From assembly GCA_037976565.1 (NCBI GenBank), contig CP137680.1, forward strand, positions 25,493,403-25,557,402: a stretch of 64,000 nucleotides of DNA. Reading direction: 5' to 3'. The translations under genes were made by a program, and so were the position numbers. The notes beneath the pieces are model-generated. The model was not told the DNA's origin and searched no databases. It saw nothing but the letters and a program-made list of their open reading frames with translations. The stretch is from Mesocentrotus franciscanus. Its lineage: Eukaryota > Echinodermata > Echinoidea > Camarodonta > Strongylocentrotidae. This document shows, piece after piece, positions 1 through 11,254 of this stretch (its first letter is position 1; the number at the start of each line of letters is the position of its first letter).

Positions 1-307
1 TAGAAAGTAAACGGGTTTCCTTGCATAATTTGAATACTAGGACACTGCTAACGTTTAAATTTCACAGAAAGGAAATACATGATATTTTCCTAATTCCTGC
101 AAAGTTCTACAGAATTTGATGTTGGCTGCAAAAGGGACATAGTATCTTTAACACGTTTTAAAATCAACTTTGTCAAGTTAATAAAGGGATATCATTTTAT
201 GGTCAAGTTTGAAATTATATAAGATAGAAAAGGTCTTGAGGTGGCTTTTAACACGTGTTGAAATGAATTTTTCTCCCTCTCTCTCTGTTTCTGGCATATT
301 TCTTCAG
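1..307 (+). other. Last intron of NUP54-like gene (3' part)
   Basis: This AT-rich sequence precedes the first recognisable exon. It ends in a pyrimidine run followed by a CAG acceptor at 305-307. I see no coding potential that fits the downstream frame, so it is read as the 3' part of the last intron. Confidence 0.6.
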
Positions 308-415
308 CATCTGAAGCAACAACAGGAAGGCATCAGTCATCTGGTGGGTATCATCAAAGAGGACTTGGAAGATTTGAAACTCATTGAGAGAGGGTTGGAG
401 GAAGCAACCAGTTGA
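308..415 (+). CDS. NUP54: NUP54-like nucleoporin, last coding exon (C-terminus only)
   Basis: NUP54 is an FG nucleoporin of the central NUP62-NUP58-NUP54 channel complex of the nuclear pore. Only the last exon is in the window. After the CAG acceptor the frame starts at phase 0 and gives 35 residues, beginning HLKQQQEGISHL, then an acidic helical stretch with KEDLEDLKLIERGL, then TGA at 413-415. From memory of the family, the end of animal NUP54 has the same KQQQEG-SHL-I-KEDLED-KL-E-GL pattern in its C-terminal coiled coil. The tail after this motif is shorter than in vertebrates (it ends EEATS). Upstream exons lie left of base 1. The short matched segment is the main uncertainty. Confidence 0.82.
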   Translation, partial: HLKQQQEGISHLVGIIKEDLEDLKLIERGLEEATS

Positions 416-1250
416 TCACACTTGATACCAATGTTGACTGAAATTACGATGGACTCTTGAATATCTTGACCATCTGGGACAGCCCTTGTGTTGTTCACTG
501 GTGGTATGACACAGGTTCTAGTGTCACTGGAGCAGATGTCAGATCAAGCCTAAACCTAGAAAGGGCTGTTTCCAGGATTTTCTGGACTACTTGGACCAAC
601 CCATACGCTGCTATATGCTATGTACTAACCCTGCATTCAGTCTACCAGAATAGCAAGAAACTTTGTGAAATTAGGCATGGCTTAGTGTGAACGCATGTCA
701 ATCTAACTCTTCAGAAATTGGTGATTTTTACTAGTTTGTCCGCTCTTTTTGCTATGCCATGATTCTTTATACTACGTTTTTGTATACAATTTTTTATAAA
801 TTTGCTGTAGCGTAGTCTGAACAGGCTGTTGAGCTCCTCAGCAGGACTGTTTTGTACCCTTGGTCCAAGTTAACTGAATTCTAGCCTTGCAGCATTCCAA
901 GTGGTGGTTTTGGAGGACCAAAGCAGCTTTGGATCGATATGTTACCCCTGTTGGTGGGTTGCATTCATATTTGCCCTTTGATTATTCCATGAAGACACCC
1001 ACCCTTTAGCCGCCATGGCACTTGCAAGAAGTTTGGTCCTGTACTGCCCCGCATTTGCGCGGTGTCATGCCATACAGTCCAGTTTCTGACAATAGGGGCT
1101 CGTCATGACACGCATTGTCATGCTACTCCAAAGTTAAGCACTCTTCACATTAATGTCCTTTCCCCGTGGTGCAATAGTTGGGCTAAGGTTGCGCATAGTT
1201 CACACATTTTAAAGAAAATTGGCTTGAAAATTAAATTGTGACTAATTTCA
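416..1250 (+). other. NUP54 3' UTR and downstream flank
   Basis: There is no convincing ORF here. The first few hundred bases are probably the 3' UTR of the upstream exon. I saw no clear AATAAA in the expected range, so the transcript end is not placed. The segment runs up to the repeat unit that starts near 1251. Confidence 0.4.
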
Positions 1251-3186
1251 TCCTAGATGAAAAAGTGTATGCCAGAATTTTGAAATTTTGAAAAATTAGG
1301 GTCTCCCAATCATGGAAAAATCTGGAACATTGTAGGAAAAAAATCTTGTGGTAAGTGATAAAAAGTCATGAAAATGAAAAAATGTCTCCCAAGGTCATGG
1401 AAAATCATGGAAATTTTGAGGGGAGGTGGAGATCATCACAAACATGAAATAATGTGCTGCTTGGATGCCACAACTCTAACCAAAATGTACTTATCTGGTC
1501 ATGGAATTTGGTTCTCAGATTCCTGTGGGAACCTGAATTCTACTACACATCCCAATGGAAACTCATTGTCCGGCTTAAGCTAATAAGTGCTTACTATTGT
1601 GTAGACCAGTTTGCAGGCAAGTGTCATGGTGGCTTTTGTATGAGCACCTAGTGCATTATTCACTTGTGACTATCCTCTGTGTACGTGTAGGCACCAAGAG
1701 TAAGAAGTGGAGTGCCATAGTTCATTTTTTAAGGATTCTCTTGTTAGATCATGAACCTGAAAACTGTGTTTTGCTATGGAAAATATTGGAAATCTGTGGA
1801 ACAATCAAGAGTGATTTCAAATGAGCTTCTCTTTTCTTCAGGGAAAGAAGGCCCTGGAAAACCAATAAGAGCATGTTATAAAAATCAATGGAATACATAG
1901 AAAACACTGACAGGAAACTCAACTGTTGTGAAAGTAACTCAAAACAGTTTATACATGTATATCATATCACTAATTTGTAGATCTTTATTCAAATGTCCAA
2001 AAATTTTTTTCAAATATACGATAATTGGATTAGAAAATTAAAAAACATACCTAAGTTGTGTAATGAACATTGCAAAAGTAAGGAATCTGGTCCCATATAT
2101 TCAGATTCGTGCTTGTAGTTCGCAGTGGATTCAGTTTCAATGAAGTAGATTTTATACAGCTTCATTTTACTTTTCACTTTGAAATTAAAGAAGAAAAATG
2201 CTATAAAATTAAATGCATAGGTAGTCTCAATGTACATGTTCTTGTCAGATACACATGTTAAATGTGATGGCTATTCCCTCTATAATATAATGTTTTTCTA
2301 TACAGATTCCCAGCAAGGAAGGCAAGCTTTTGTGTGGGATATACTAGTACTCTTTTCTTTATCAATATTATGAACATGTAACCTAAATTTTGATTAAATC
2401 CTTAAAATTGCATAAACCATGTACAGATCAGACTACTGAAAATTTGATAAAAGTTCTTACAAAGATCATCATTGGCAATCTTACTGATGAATCATCTGAT
2501 CCCAATGCTGTACAGTTCTGCCATGGGACACCATTTTTGAAGTTCTGTCACAAACTGTTGTGCAATGACGATGTTCGCATAAGTTCCCTCCATTTCTAAT
2601 AAAGGAAGGGTGAACAGAGAGCAAGAAATTTGCTTACCATCATAATAATTGATGGCAATTGGGTACAGTTTACTGGTGCTGGTATTACTCCCATCAGTTG
2701 AAATGGCGAAGGGTCCTGCTTTCATAGCCAAAACAATCTGTCCTTGTCCATCTTAAACCATTTCATGAACCAGACAAGCAGTTTTTGTTTTTTCTCTGGA
2801 AAACTTCTTCACCTCCTCATATTTAGAAAATGCTTTCCTCACAGTAGTCCCATGTTATCAGCCGCAAAAAAAGAGGAATGTTGTGCTTTGAATAAAATGA
2901 TGTAAAAAAGCACTTGGCTCGAGTTACGTTTAAATCCTGCAAAGTTGAAATCCATGCTGTAATTTTGGGATGTCGATACTTCAGATTCGACATTTCCAAT
3001 CTGTAGTTTTGATTTGCTGTGCAGAACAAAGTCACTATGGCCAACAAGACTTATTGATATGTCCTGGCAGCATACCGTGCAAAATGCAAAATGTTGTTTA
3101 CTTCTGGCAGATAATGTAATAAAGTTAAAGTCTTCTCTGTACTTCTTTTTGTAAAACTTTTTTTTTTTAACGTTTTCCCAATTCAT
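1251..3186. mobile_element. Transposon-like repeat unit, long copy (copy 1 of tandem pair)
   Basis: The unit starts at CCTAGATGAAAAAGTGTATG (about 1252) and ends at the AACGTTTTCCCAATTCATGT segment (about 3166-3186). The same sequence restarts at 3194 and runs colinearly with a few single-base changes. Copy 1 carries about 930 bp (2165-3090) absent from copy 2, and that segment holds the broken transposase-like reading frames. A further relative of the part near 1915-2000 lies at about 60600-60680. This looks like a DNA-transposon relic duplicated in tandem. Confidence 0.75.
2490..3186 (-). pseudogene. Broken hAT/DUF4371-type transposase-like gene fragment
   Basis: Read on the minus strand from 3186, the frame opens MNWENVKKKKFYKKKYREDF. 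It continues with an HFAFCTVCCQDISISLVG segment that resembles the BED/TTF-type zinc-binding N-terminus of hAT-like DUF4371 proteins. The frame then shifts near 2900, where the next frame gives CFFTSFYSKHNIPLFLRL, resembling the family pattern 'F--F--EHNLPF---D'. A third stretch (2731-2492) reads MAMKAGPFAISTDGSN, resembling the 'GPFSIATDGSND' strand before a catalytic Asp. Frameshifts and stops between these pieces mark it as a relic. Family assignment is from memory of motif patterns. Confidence 0.6.
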
Positions 3187-3193
3187 GTATCTA

Positions 3194-4180
3194 TCCTAGA
3201 TGAAAAAGTGTATGCCAGAATTTTGAAATTTTGAAAAATTAGGGTCTCCCAATCATGGAAAAATCTGGAACATTGTAGGAAAAAAATCTTGTGGTAAGTG
3301 ATAAAAAGTCATGAAAAATGAAAAAAATGTCTCCCAAGGTCATGGAAAATCATGGAAATTTTGAGGGGAGGTGGAGATCATCACAAACATGAAATAATGT
3401 GCTGCTTGGATGCCACAACTCTAACCAAAATGTACTTATCTGGTCATGGAATTTGGTTCCTCAGATTCCTGTGGGAACCCTGAATTCCACTACACATCCC
3501 AATGGAAACTCATTGTCCGGCTTAAGCTAATGAGTGCTTACTATTGTGTAGACCAGATTGCAGGCAAGTGTCATGGTGGCTTTTGTATGAGCACCTAGTG
3601 CATTATTCACTTGTGACTATCCTCTGTGTATGTGTAGGCACCAAGAGTAAGAAGTGGAGTGCCATAGTTCATTTTTTAAGGATTCTCTTGTTAGATCATG
3701 AACCTGAAAACTGTGTTCTGCTATGGAAAATATTGGAAATCTTTGGAACAATCAAGAGTGATTTCAAATGAGCTTCTCTTTTCTTCAGGGAAAGAAGGCC
3801 CTGGAAAACCAATAAGAGCATGTTATAAAAATCAATGGAATACATAGAAAACACTGACAGGAAACTCAACTGTTGTGAAAGTAACTCAAAACAGTTTATA
3901 CATGTATATCATATCATTAATTTGTAGATCTTTATTCAAATGTCCAAAACATTTTTTTCAAATATACGATAATTGGATTAGAAAATTAAAAAGCATACCT
4001 AAGTTGTGTAATGAACATATATTCAGATTCGTGCTTGTAGTTCGCATTGGATTCAGTTTCAATGAAGTAGATTTTATACAGCTTTATTTACTTCTGGCAG
4101 ATAATGTAATAAAGTTAAAGTCTTCTCTGTACTTCTTTTTGTAAAACTGTTTTTTTTTAACGTTTTTTCCCAATTCATGT
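3194..4180. mobile_element. Transposon-like repeat unit, short copy (copy 2)
   Basis: This is a near-identical direct repeat of the unit starting at 1251. It is colinear to about 4085 and then jumps to sequence matching 3093-3186 (TTTACTTCTGGCAGATAATG). It is therefore either an internally deleted copy of unit 1 or the ancestral form without the 930-bp transposase segment. The short 75-codon ORF seen in both copies (around 1597 and 3544) is carried by the repeat and is not a gene. Confidence 0.75.
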
Positions 4181-5129
4181 AATATCCACAGACATGACAC
4201 CAACACTAATCCATGAGAGACATAGATATACATGTATAGCAACTCAATTAGCTTAGCAAACGAGACTTTCCCTGTACAAGATCATTTTTTTCCTTTTTGG
4301 TATGTAAACCTATATAACTGTATTTTGTCAGGCTTGTATATACCCATCTTGGTCATTTTGTCATCACACTCACACACACGCACACACACACAAATAAATT
4401 GCTTTTTGTTACTTGTTTGTTATTTCTTCAATCATATCACTATTCAGACCCATTCTTGAACTGACCCTGAAAGGCCTGAAATATGCTGAGGGAATATGTG
4501 AAATTTCATCTACATTGGGGACAGCTTGCAGATGAATGATAAAACCATTTAAGGTGGTTAAGGTCCCCCCCCCCCCGTGTGCTCAGACTTACAGGAACCA
4601 TTCCTCCAGGCTATATTTCGTAAAAGAAACATTTTTTTAGTCTTTTAGTCTTTTTTATGTCTTTGTGAAGAGCCTCTTGATTATTTATTTCATTTACCTG
4701 TTACGAATAATTGTATTAGAGTGCGAATTCCATATATTAGTATTATTTGTAACAGTTGAATTAATTTATTCATAAAGAGGGAATTAACTAAGACATGTGC
4801 ATTAAATTTAAATACGTTAAAAGAAAATAGCCTATTACCAATCTCCCCAAGACCTCTACTACATATACACTGTACAAAAGTTACCCAGAGCTGTCGGAAC
4901 TAGGGTTGGGTATTGGTATAGCAGAGAAGTAGATTGGTGGACTGATAAGAAGATATGTGTTCAAGTTTCCTACGAAGTGCTTTGAGTATACCGCATTAGT
5001 TTGCATCTTGGTTGCAGGACAGGTTGTTGCTCAATTATGGCACAGTAATTCTGATTTGTGTGGGCATTTAAGTGGCTATGAAATTTCATGAGATGGATTA
5101 TTTGGCCAAAAGTGAAGACAGTTGAATTG
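4181..5129. other. Non-coding spacer
   Basis: AT-rich sequence with a poly(C) run near 4566-4577 and the CA microsatellite. I see no exon, RNA gene or clear transposon end. Confidence 0.4.
4368..4394. repeat. (CA)n microsatellite
   Basis: A short run of CA/CACG dinucleotides, with no further structure. Confidence 0.85.
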
Positions 5130-5183
5130 CAACATGCAACATGTTCATTATATACCGGTATATAATGAACATGTTGCATGTTG
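5130..5183. repeat. Perfect 54-bp palindrome
   Basis: The two 27-base halves are exact reverse complements with no spacer, centred on ACCGGT (axis between 5156 and 5157). The left half begins CAACATGCAACATG and the right half ends CATGTTGCATGTTG. Cruciform extrusion is possible. Confidence 0.97.
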
Positions 5184-5368
5184 TACTGTATGTGCGTGAG
5201 ATTAAAAATAATAAAATAAAATAACTTCAGTTTACTTACAAACACACCAGGTTACTTTGCAGACATGTTTCACAAATTTTGGTGCCCGGCGGGTAAACAT
5301 GCGGCGTTCTGTGGTTTCCTACGGTGAAAATCGCTATTGAATAATGCGTGAGAGAAATATTATTTGGG

Positions 5369-5640
5369 TTATAAATCGCCAAAAATCGCACGAGGGATAC
5401 TGGCTTATAAATAACCAATGGCTTATAAATCGTTGTATTTACACCGTAAGGGTAAACGCGATCATAGAAAACTGGAGCTCGAATTATAAATCGCCAAAAA
5501 TCGCAGAAGGGATAATGGCATATAAAAAGCCAATGGCTTATAAATCGCTTATTAATCGCCAATGACTTTTCTAGCCAATGGCTTATAAATGGCTTATAAA
5601 TCGCCAATGACGTCATCAAATCAGACAACTTGACAAAAAA
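5369..5640. repeat. Short tandem/direct repeats of a TATAAATCGCCAA module
   Basis: Segments starting near 5369 and 5482 repeat each other about 113 bp apart. Each contains ATAAATCGCCAAAAATCGCA and CCAATGGCTTATAAATCG. Partial copies follow at about 5550-5610, and a TGACGTCA word lies at about 5606-5613. A second direct-repeat pair, GATCATAGAAAACTGGAGCTC-like, occurs near 5460 and 5750. The multiple TATAAA words come from the repeat, so I do not call a promoter. Confidence 0.65.
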
Positions 5641-5884
5641 CAGATAAATTCTCCTAATTACCTGCGAGTCATTTAATTTCAAGGAAGTCATATGTAAGTA
5701 AAACTGTTCAGTGTTGTATCCATGTATTTAAAGCGAAAAAGGGTAAACGTGATCATAGAAAACTGGAGCTCTTTATTCACAACAGGTCCTTTCCTAATGA
5801 AAGCATTTACAGTGTTCCGATAGAGTGTTCGATGAATAGCGCCGCCTTCGGCGTTCCGGGAACTATGCGTCAAGGACATAAACA

Positions 5885-6780
5885 AATTTTGTTCATCTCC
5901 AATCTTCAATACACTGTACAAAGGAAGTCCTATAGAATGCACTCTATATAATTATACCGGTAGTCATCCATAACTCTTTACTCTCTTGCCACTTCGATAA
6001 ATCTGGATTAGCAGCATAGCAAATCATAGTGTGTTCTCCATGCAGGAGGGTCTCATACTCTACAGGGTAGGGGGAACGTCATGTATGCAGATAAACATAT
6101 ATGCAGTGTTTTCTATTCAATATAACTTGTGAAACCTGTGGAAATCCATGAGCAGCTGACTTGACATATCAAACTTGACACTACCGTATTCTGTAATAAT
6201 CTCCAATCACTGTACAATAGAATTCCTATTGTTTAAACATATTTGTGGCTTACACCCAATAAATAAAGATTGATTGATCTGTAATTGAAAACAAGTCAGA
6301 AAAAATCTTGGAACCAGCTGGATTTGAACCTGCCATCTATTGGTTGCTGGGCAGCGACTCTACCACCAGGCCATCACTGGTCTATGGCACAGTCACGATG
6401 AACTCTCCTGATTCATTCTGACTTATTAATATTCATTAGTCCGCCATTAGGACAATAACTTTTATAAATGTAATGCTTCCTGGGAGAAATTTCAATTGTT
6501 TAAACATATTTGTGGCTTACACCCACTAAATAAAGATTGATTGATCGATAGAATTCCTGCAATGCACCTTTCTTGTAACTCTATAGTCATGCATAAATTT
6601 TCATTCTCTTGCCACTTCAAAATATCTGCATCACCACAATACAGGGCAAATCATAGCATGTTCTCTGTGCTATTGTGTACTGTGTGTGTAGCGCTCATTC
6701 TACACTATTAAGTCTACAGGGTTGGTGGGGAGTGGAGAGGGTGACATATTGAATAGAAAACACTGCATATGATTAATTGC
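5885..6780. repeat. Diverged tandem duplication, later split by a SINE
   Basis: The block at about 5897-6125 (CTCCAATC...CACTGTACA, then CTCTTGCCACTTC, GCAAATCATAG, TGTTCTC, TCTACAGGG and the inverted ends of ATTGAATAGAAAACACTG) is echoed in the same order at about 6200-6770. The second block is interrupted at 6228-6547 by a retroposon flanked by target-site duplications, so the duplication predates the insertion. Confidence 0.6.
6228..6547. mobile_element. Composite tRNA-related SINE with 11-bp target-site duplication
   Basis: The insert is bounded by the direct repeat ATAGAATTCCT at 6217-6227 and 6548-6558. Each end carries the same 50-bp tail (TTGTTTAAACATATTTGTGG then CACCCA-TAAATAAAGATTGATTGATC). 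Between the tails, on the minus strand, lies a tRNA-like pol III promoter: an A-box-like TGGTGGTAGAGTCG and a B-box-like GGTTCAAATCC (about 6320-6385, reverse complement). The GATT repeats at the tail ends are typical of retroposed 3' tails. Two tails around one tRNA body suggest a dimeric or nested insertion. Confidence 0.7.
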
Positions 6781-7379
6781 ATTTACAGACCAGCACAATG
6801 GCCCAATGTTCTGCATTAATTACTGCTTCATACAGATTTTGTGACCTTCCTGAGCATTGCGCTAAAGCTATCCAAAGAAAATTAAGAAATGTCAGACTTC
6901 ACATAATTTAATATCCGTCAACTTTACAATCTAAAAACCAAAGTCTGATAAAATTTCTAGTTATGAACAATCAAATTTGTTTATTTTTGTTTGTTTGATG
7001 AAAGATGCATTATGAGATCAGGCTCAGAAGACGGCCATTTTCCTTCAGGTCTGCACCCCTCATGAAAAGTTGTCACATCACCTCAGTAACAATAGTTGTA
7101 CCAGACCCTCTCATGGCAGATTATGTATGTTATACACTTGTTTAAAAATGCATGTTCCCCTTTAGTAATAATACTAACAACCTTGATAAAAGCAATCCTT
7201 TCTGGAAGTGATTCTCAGCCATGTTATCTTCATGCACATGGAGGAAATTGGAAAACAAAACTTTGTCTTGAAGGTTTAAATGAATTTAAAAAATTTGTGT
7301 TGTAATGTAATTTGGACAATTTATGATTGCCGCATAGTGTGTAATTGCTCAATCATCCTGCCTTCACTTTCATTTATCC

Positions 7380-7495
7380 CCCCACCATTCTATCTCTCTC
7401 TTCCTCTCTCTCTCCCTCCTCTTTTCTCTCTCTCCCTCCTCTTTTCTCTCTCTCCTCTTTTCTCTCTCTCCCTCCTCTTTTCTCTCTCTCATCTT
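7380..7495. repeat. CT-rich simple repeat
   Basis: This is a repeated (CTCTCTCCCTCCTCTTTT)n pyrimidine tract. The ORFs through it are low-complexity artefacts. Confidence 0.9.
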
Positions 7496-7625
7496 ATTTT
7501 CACCATTCGGGTGGGAAGTTTATTTATTATAGAATTGCCGTTTGGTCTACAACCAATTAGTCTAATTCCCAGTTTGTCTAATGTCCATATGTCTACCATC
7601 CATATAATCATTTGATGATTGTTAT

Positions 7626-10492
7626 CCCCTCACCGACGAAGTCGGAGGGGATATAGAAACGCTGCTGTCCGTCCTTAATTCCGTGCGTCCGTTCGTTCGT
7701 AACAAATTTGGTTTCCAATCGATAACTTCAGTAATGTTTGACGGATTTTAATGAAGTTTGATATGAAGGTTCATGGTATCAAAATACAGGCTAAGTTCAA
7801 TTTCGGAGTATGTAGGTCAAAGGTCAAATGTCATAGCTCATTAAATAATCGAAAAAATACACATCTGGTTTCCGATGGATAACTTTAGTAATGTTTGACG
7901 GATTTTAATGAAATTTGATATGAAGGTTCATGGTATCAAAACACAATGTCAAAGCTTCCGCGCTTCGCGCGGAAGGGGTGAAACTGAATTCTGACAAGGA
8001 TAAAGAGTCGAAAACAGTATAACGAATCGTCTTCTTTCTCTAATAATTTAATAACCGTCAAAGCTTGCGCGGGAGGGGGGAAACTGAATTCAGACAAGGA
8101 TTAAAAGTCGAGAACGGTACAACGAATCGTCTTCCTTCTCGAATAATTTAATGAAACGTCAAAGCTTTCGCGCGGGAGGGGCGAAAATAAATTCAAACAA
8201 GGATTAAGAGTAATAATTTAATGAAACATCAATGCTTGCGCGGGAGGGGGCGAAAATGAATTCAAACAAAGATTACGAGTAATAATTTAATAAAACGTCA
8301 AAGCTTTTGCGTTTCGCGCGGGAGGGGCGAAAATGAATTCAAACAAGGATTAAGAGTAATAATTATTTAATGAAACATCAATGCTTCCGCGGGAGGGGGG
8401 GGGGTGAGGAAATTGAATTCAGACAAGGATTAAGAGTAGAGAACGGTACAACGAAGCGTCTTCTTTCTCTAATAATTTAATGAAACGTCATAGCTTCCGC
8501 GCTTCGCGAGGGAGGGGCGAAACAAGAATTCAGACAAGGATTACTGAGAGTCGAGAACCGTATACAACGAATCGTCTTCCTTCTCGAATAATTTAATGAA
8601 ACGTCAAAGCTTTCGCGCGGGAGGGGCGAAAATAAATTCAAACAAGGATTAAGAGTAATAATTTAATGAAACATCAATGCTTCCCGCGCGAACGAGAGGG
8701 GGCGAAAATGAATTCAAACAAGGATTACGAGTAATAATTTAATAAAACGTCAAAGCTTTTGCGCTTCGCGCGGGAGGGGCGAAAATGAATTCAAACAAGG
8801 ATTAAGAGTAATAATTATTTAATGAAACATCAATGCTTCCGCGGGAGGGGGGTGAGGAAATGAATTCAGACAAGGATTAAGAGTAGAGAACGGTACAACG
8901 AATCGTCTTCTTTCTCTAATAATTTAATGAAACGTCATAGCTTCCGCGCTTCGCGAGGGAGGGGCGAAACAAGAATTCAGACAAGGATTACTGAGAGTCG
9001 AGAACCGTATACAACGAATCGTCTTCTTTCTCTAATAATTAATGAAACGTCAAAGCTTTCGCGCGGGAGGGGCGAAAATGAATTCAAACAAGGATTACGA
9101 GTAATAATTTAATGAAGCATCAATGCTTCCGCGCTTGAATTCAAACAAGGAATAAGAGTAGAGAACGGTACAACGAATCATTTTCTTTCTCTAATGATAT
9201 AATGAAACGTCATAAGCTTCCGCGCTTCGCGCGGGAGGGGCAAAACAAGAATTAAGAGTCGGGAACGGTACAACGAATCGTCTTCTTTCTCTAATAATTA
9301 AATGAAACGTTAAAGCTTCAGCGCTTCGCGAGGGAGGGGCGAAAATGAATTCAGACAAGGATTAAGAGGAATAATTTAATGAAACATCAAAGCTACGGCG
9401 CTTCGCGCGGGAGGGGGGGAAACTGAATTCAAATAAGTATTAAGAGTAGAGAACAGTACAACGAATTGTCTTCTTTCTCTGATAATTTAATGAAATGTCA
9501 TAGCTTCCGCGCTTCGCGTGGGAGGGGCGTCACAAGAATTAAGAGTGGGGAACGGTACAACGAATCGTCTTCTTTCTCTAATAATTAAATGAAACGGTAA
9601 AGCTTCAGCGCTTCGCGAGGGAGGGGCGAAAATGAATTCAGACAAGAATAAGAGTAATGATTTAGTGAAACTGAATTCAGATAAGTATTAACAGTAGAGA
9701 ACGGTATAATGCATCGTCTTCTTTCTCTAATAATTTAATGAAACATCATAGCTTCCGCGCTTCGCGTGGGAGGGGCGAAACAAGAATTAAGAGTCGGGAA
9801 CGGTACAACGAATCGTCTTCTTTTCTAATAATTTAATGAAACGTTAAAGCTTCCGTGCTTCGCGCGGGAGGGGGGAACTGAGTACAGACAAGGATTACTG
9901 AGAGTCGAGAACCGTACAACGAATCGTCTTCTTTCCCTAATAAATTAATGAAAAGACAAAGCTTCTGCCCCTCCCGCGGGAGGGGGGAAACAACCCCCTC
10001 CCTGCACCCACCCCCTAGGGAGCGCGCTATGTAAGTGATTTGCACGCTTCGCGTGCTCACTACCACCTAAAATAAAATCAAAATAAAATCCTAGCAACGC
10101 GCCTGATAGTTCGTAGGAAAAATAATTTAGCCCCCGGCCCCGGGTTTATACGGTTAAATTTGTAGACATTGGGACATTGGCATAAATATAACTGTCGGTA
10201 ATTGGTGGCTAGTTTTGTCGGTAATCGGTGGCCTCTACACCCCCCCCCCCTGAAAAAGGTTTAGCGACGCCCCTGGGTACATGGTATCAAAATACAGCCT
10301 CAGTTCGATTTCCGAGTATGTAGGTCAAAGGTGTAAGGTCATAGCTCATTAAATATGCAAAAACACCTAATTATTATGTGAAAATGTGGTTAACTTCCTT
10401 GCCTAGTAATATAATAGTATAGTCTAATGGAGGTAACTTGTTCTGACGTATATAGGCCATTTGTACCCTGCGAGGGGATGCTACGCTTTGCG
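7626..10492. mobile_element. Repetitive element bounded by GGGGAT hairpin ends, enclosing a minisatellite array
   Basis: The left boundary ATCCCCTCACC (from 7624) is mirrored by GCGAGGGGAT at about 10470-10480. The left end immediately folds as a hairpin (7626-7650, arms CCGAC/GTCGG round a GAA loop). The segments CATGGTATCAAAATACAG and GAGTATGTAGGTCAAAGGT occur in the same orientation at 7772-7822 and again at 10271-10331, flanking the array. Sequences outside, with GACCATATGG-like words, are themselves inverted relative to each other (about 7540-7610 and 10520-10690), so this may be an insert in a larger foldback. No transposase is visible and the class is not assigned. Confidence 0.55.
7948..9990. 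repeat. Minisatellite array with two unit lengths and higher-order structure
   Basis: There are about twenty units, each starting near GTCAAAGCTTCCGCGCTTCG and containing GGGAGGGGCGAAA, GAATTCA-ACAAGGATTA and TAATTTAATGAAAC. Long units (about 100-117 bp) also hold GAGAACGGTACAACGAATCG, and short units (about 70-80 bp) lack it. Blocks repeat at about 446 bp (for example 8165 with 8610, and 8480 with 8927), which gives a higher-order period of mixed long and short units. Most units carry an EcoRI site and a GC-rich CGCGCTTCGCGCG hairpin. The ORFs inside are artefacts. Confidence 0.88.
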
Positions 10493-10519
10493 TTGACTTG
10501 TTATAATTTTTTTGATTAA

Positions 10520-10700
10520 ATGATTATTAGACCATATGGATAGTAGACCGGCTGGAAAATATACTAAATGAGCAATAGACCAATTAATGGGTAGTAGACT
10601 TATTGGAGATTAGACCATGTGGATAGTAAGAAGGGCTGGGTGTAGACCATATGGGAATAGACCAATTGGGTAGGAGACGAACTGCATGGTTGTAGACCAA
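10520..10700. repeat. Degenerate TAGACCATATGG-type short repeats
   Basis: AGACCATATGGATAGTAGAC and variants (AGACCAATT, AGACCATGTGG, AGACCAACC) recur about every 20-30 bp. Inverted relatives, such as GTCCATATGTCTACCATCC, lie at about 7540-7610 on the other side of the 7.6-10.5 kb element. Confidence 0.6.
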
Positions 10701-10855
10701 CCAGCAATACACCAGTTTGTTCTCCCCTTTAATCCTGTTAATCACATTCAAAAGCACATAACCAACGTTTTCTGCTTTTAGGTGAAGTGCTTCATACACA
10801 CCACAATCTGATGTATATATATATATCATCTCTTTCAAACTTCTCACACCCTCCC

Positions 10856-10860
10856 CCTCT

Positions 10861-10908
<48 letters not shown>
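10856..10908. repeat. (CT)n microsatellite
   Basis: An almost pure CT run. The arginine/glutamate repeat ORF read on the minus strand is an artefact. Confidence 0.95.
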
Positions 10909-10913
<5 letters not shown>

Positions 10914-11228
10914 CTACGTATAAATATCTTTCACTTTATCCCTAACTCTCTCTCCGAGTCTCTTACTCTTCTGTGCTCCTAAAACAATGGACTTATTTTT
11001 TTCTTCTCCAAACTACATTCTGCATTTTTATTAATAGTTGAAATATTTTCTGGTCCAAATACTGGGAGGTTCGTGCCTATTTTTGAATAAAAAGACTGAA
11101 AACCCAGACGTTGTGTGTCCAGACAAGTTATGTTTTCGAACAGTTGATTTGAAACGGCAATTGGAAGAAGTTTACAAGCAATATTTCATAAAATCTTCTA
11201 AAAAAACATTATATTGGACAATATTATA

Positions 11229-11254
11229 AATTCAATTCAATTCAATTCAATTTC
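11229..11254. repeat. (AATTC)n pentanucleotide repeat, probable retroposon tail
   Basis: Five copies of AATTC are followed by TTTCGGTTTTATTAAA. This arrangement is common at the 3' end of LINE/SINE copies inserted on the minus strand. No coding remnant is identifiable beyond it. Confidence 0.6.

Noticed and set aside
3544..3771. 75-codon ORF present in both copies at 1597 and 3544
   Set aside because: It is shared only because the repeat is duplicated. It has no start context, splice signals or protein motif.
5340..5640. Cluster of TATAAA boxes and a CRE-like TGACGTCA as a promoter
   Set aside because: The TATAAA words are part of a tandemly repeated module and no gene starts nearby.
6310..6385. 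tRNA gene on minus strand
   Set aside because: B-box-like sequence only. It is embedded in a retroposon with target-site duplication.
7948..9990. CRISPR-like array
   Set aside because: Repeats form continuous 70-117 bp minisatellite units without unique spacers, in a eukaryotic context with introns and retroposons.
10584..10910. Minus-strand ORF with Arg-Glu repeats
   Set aside because: Translation of a CT microsatellite.
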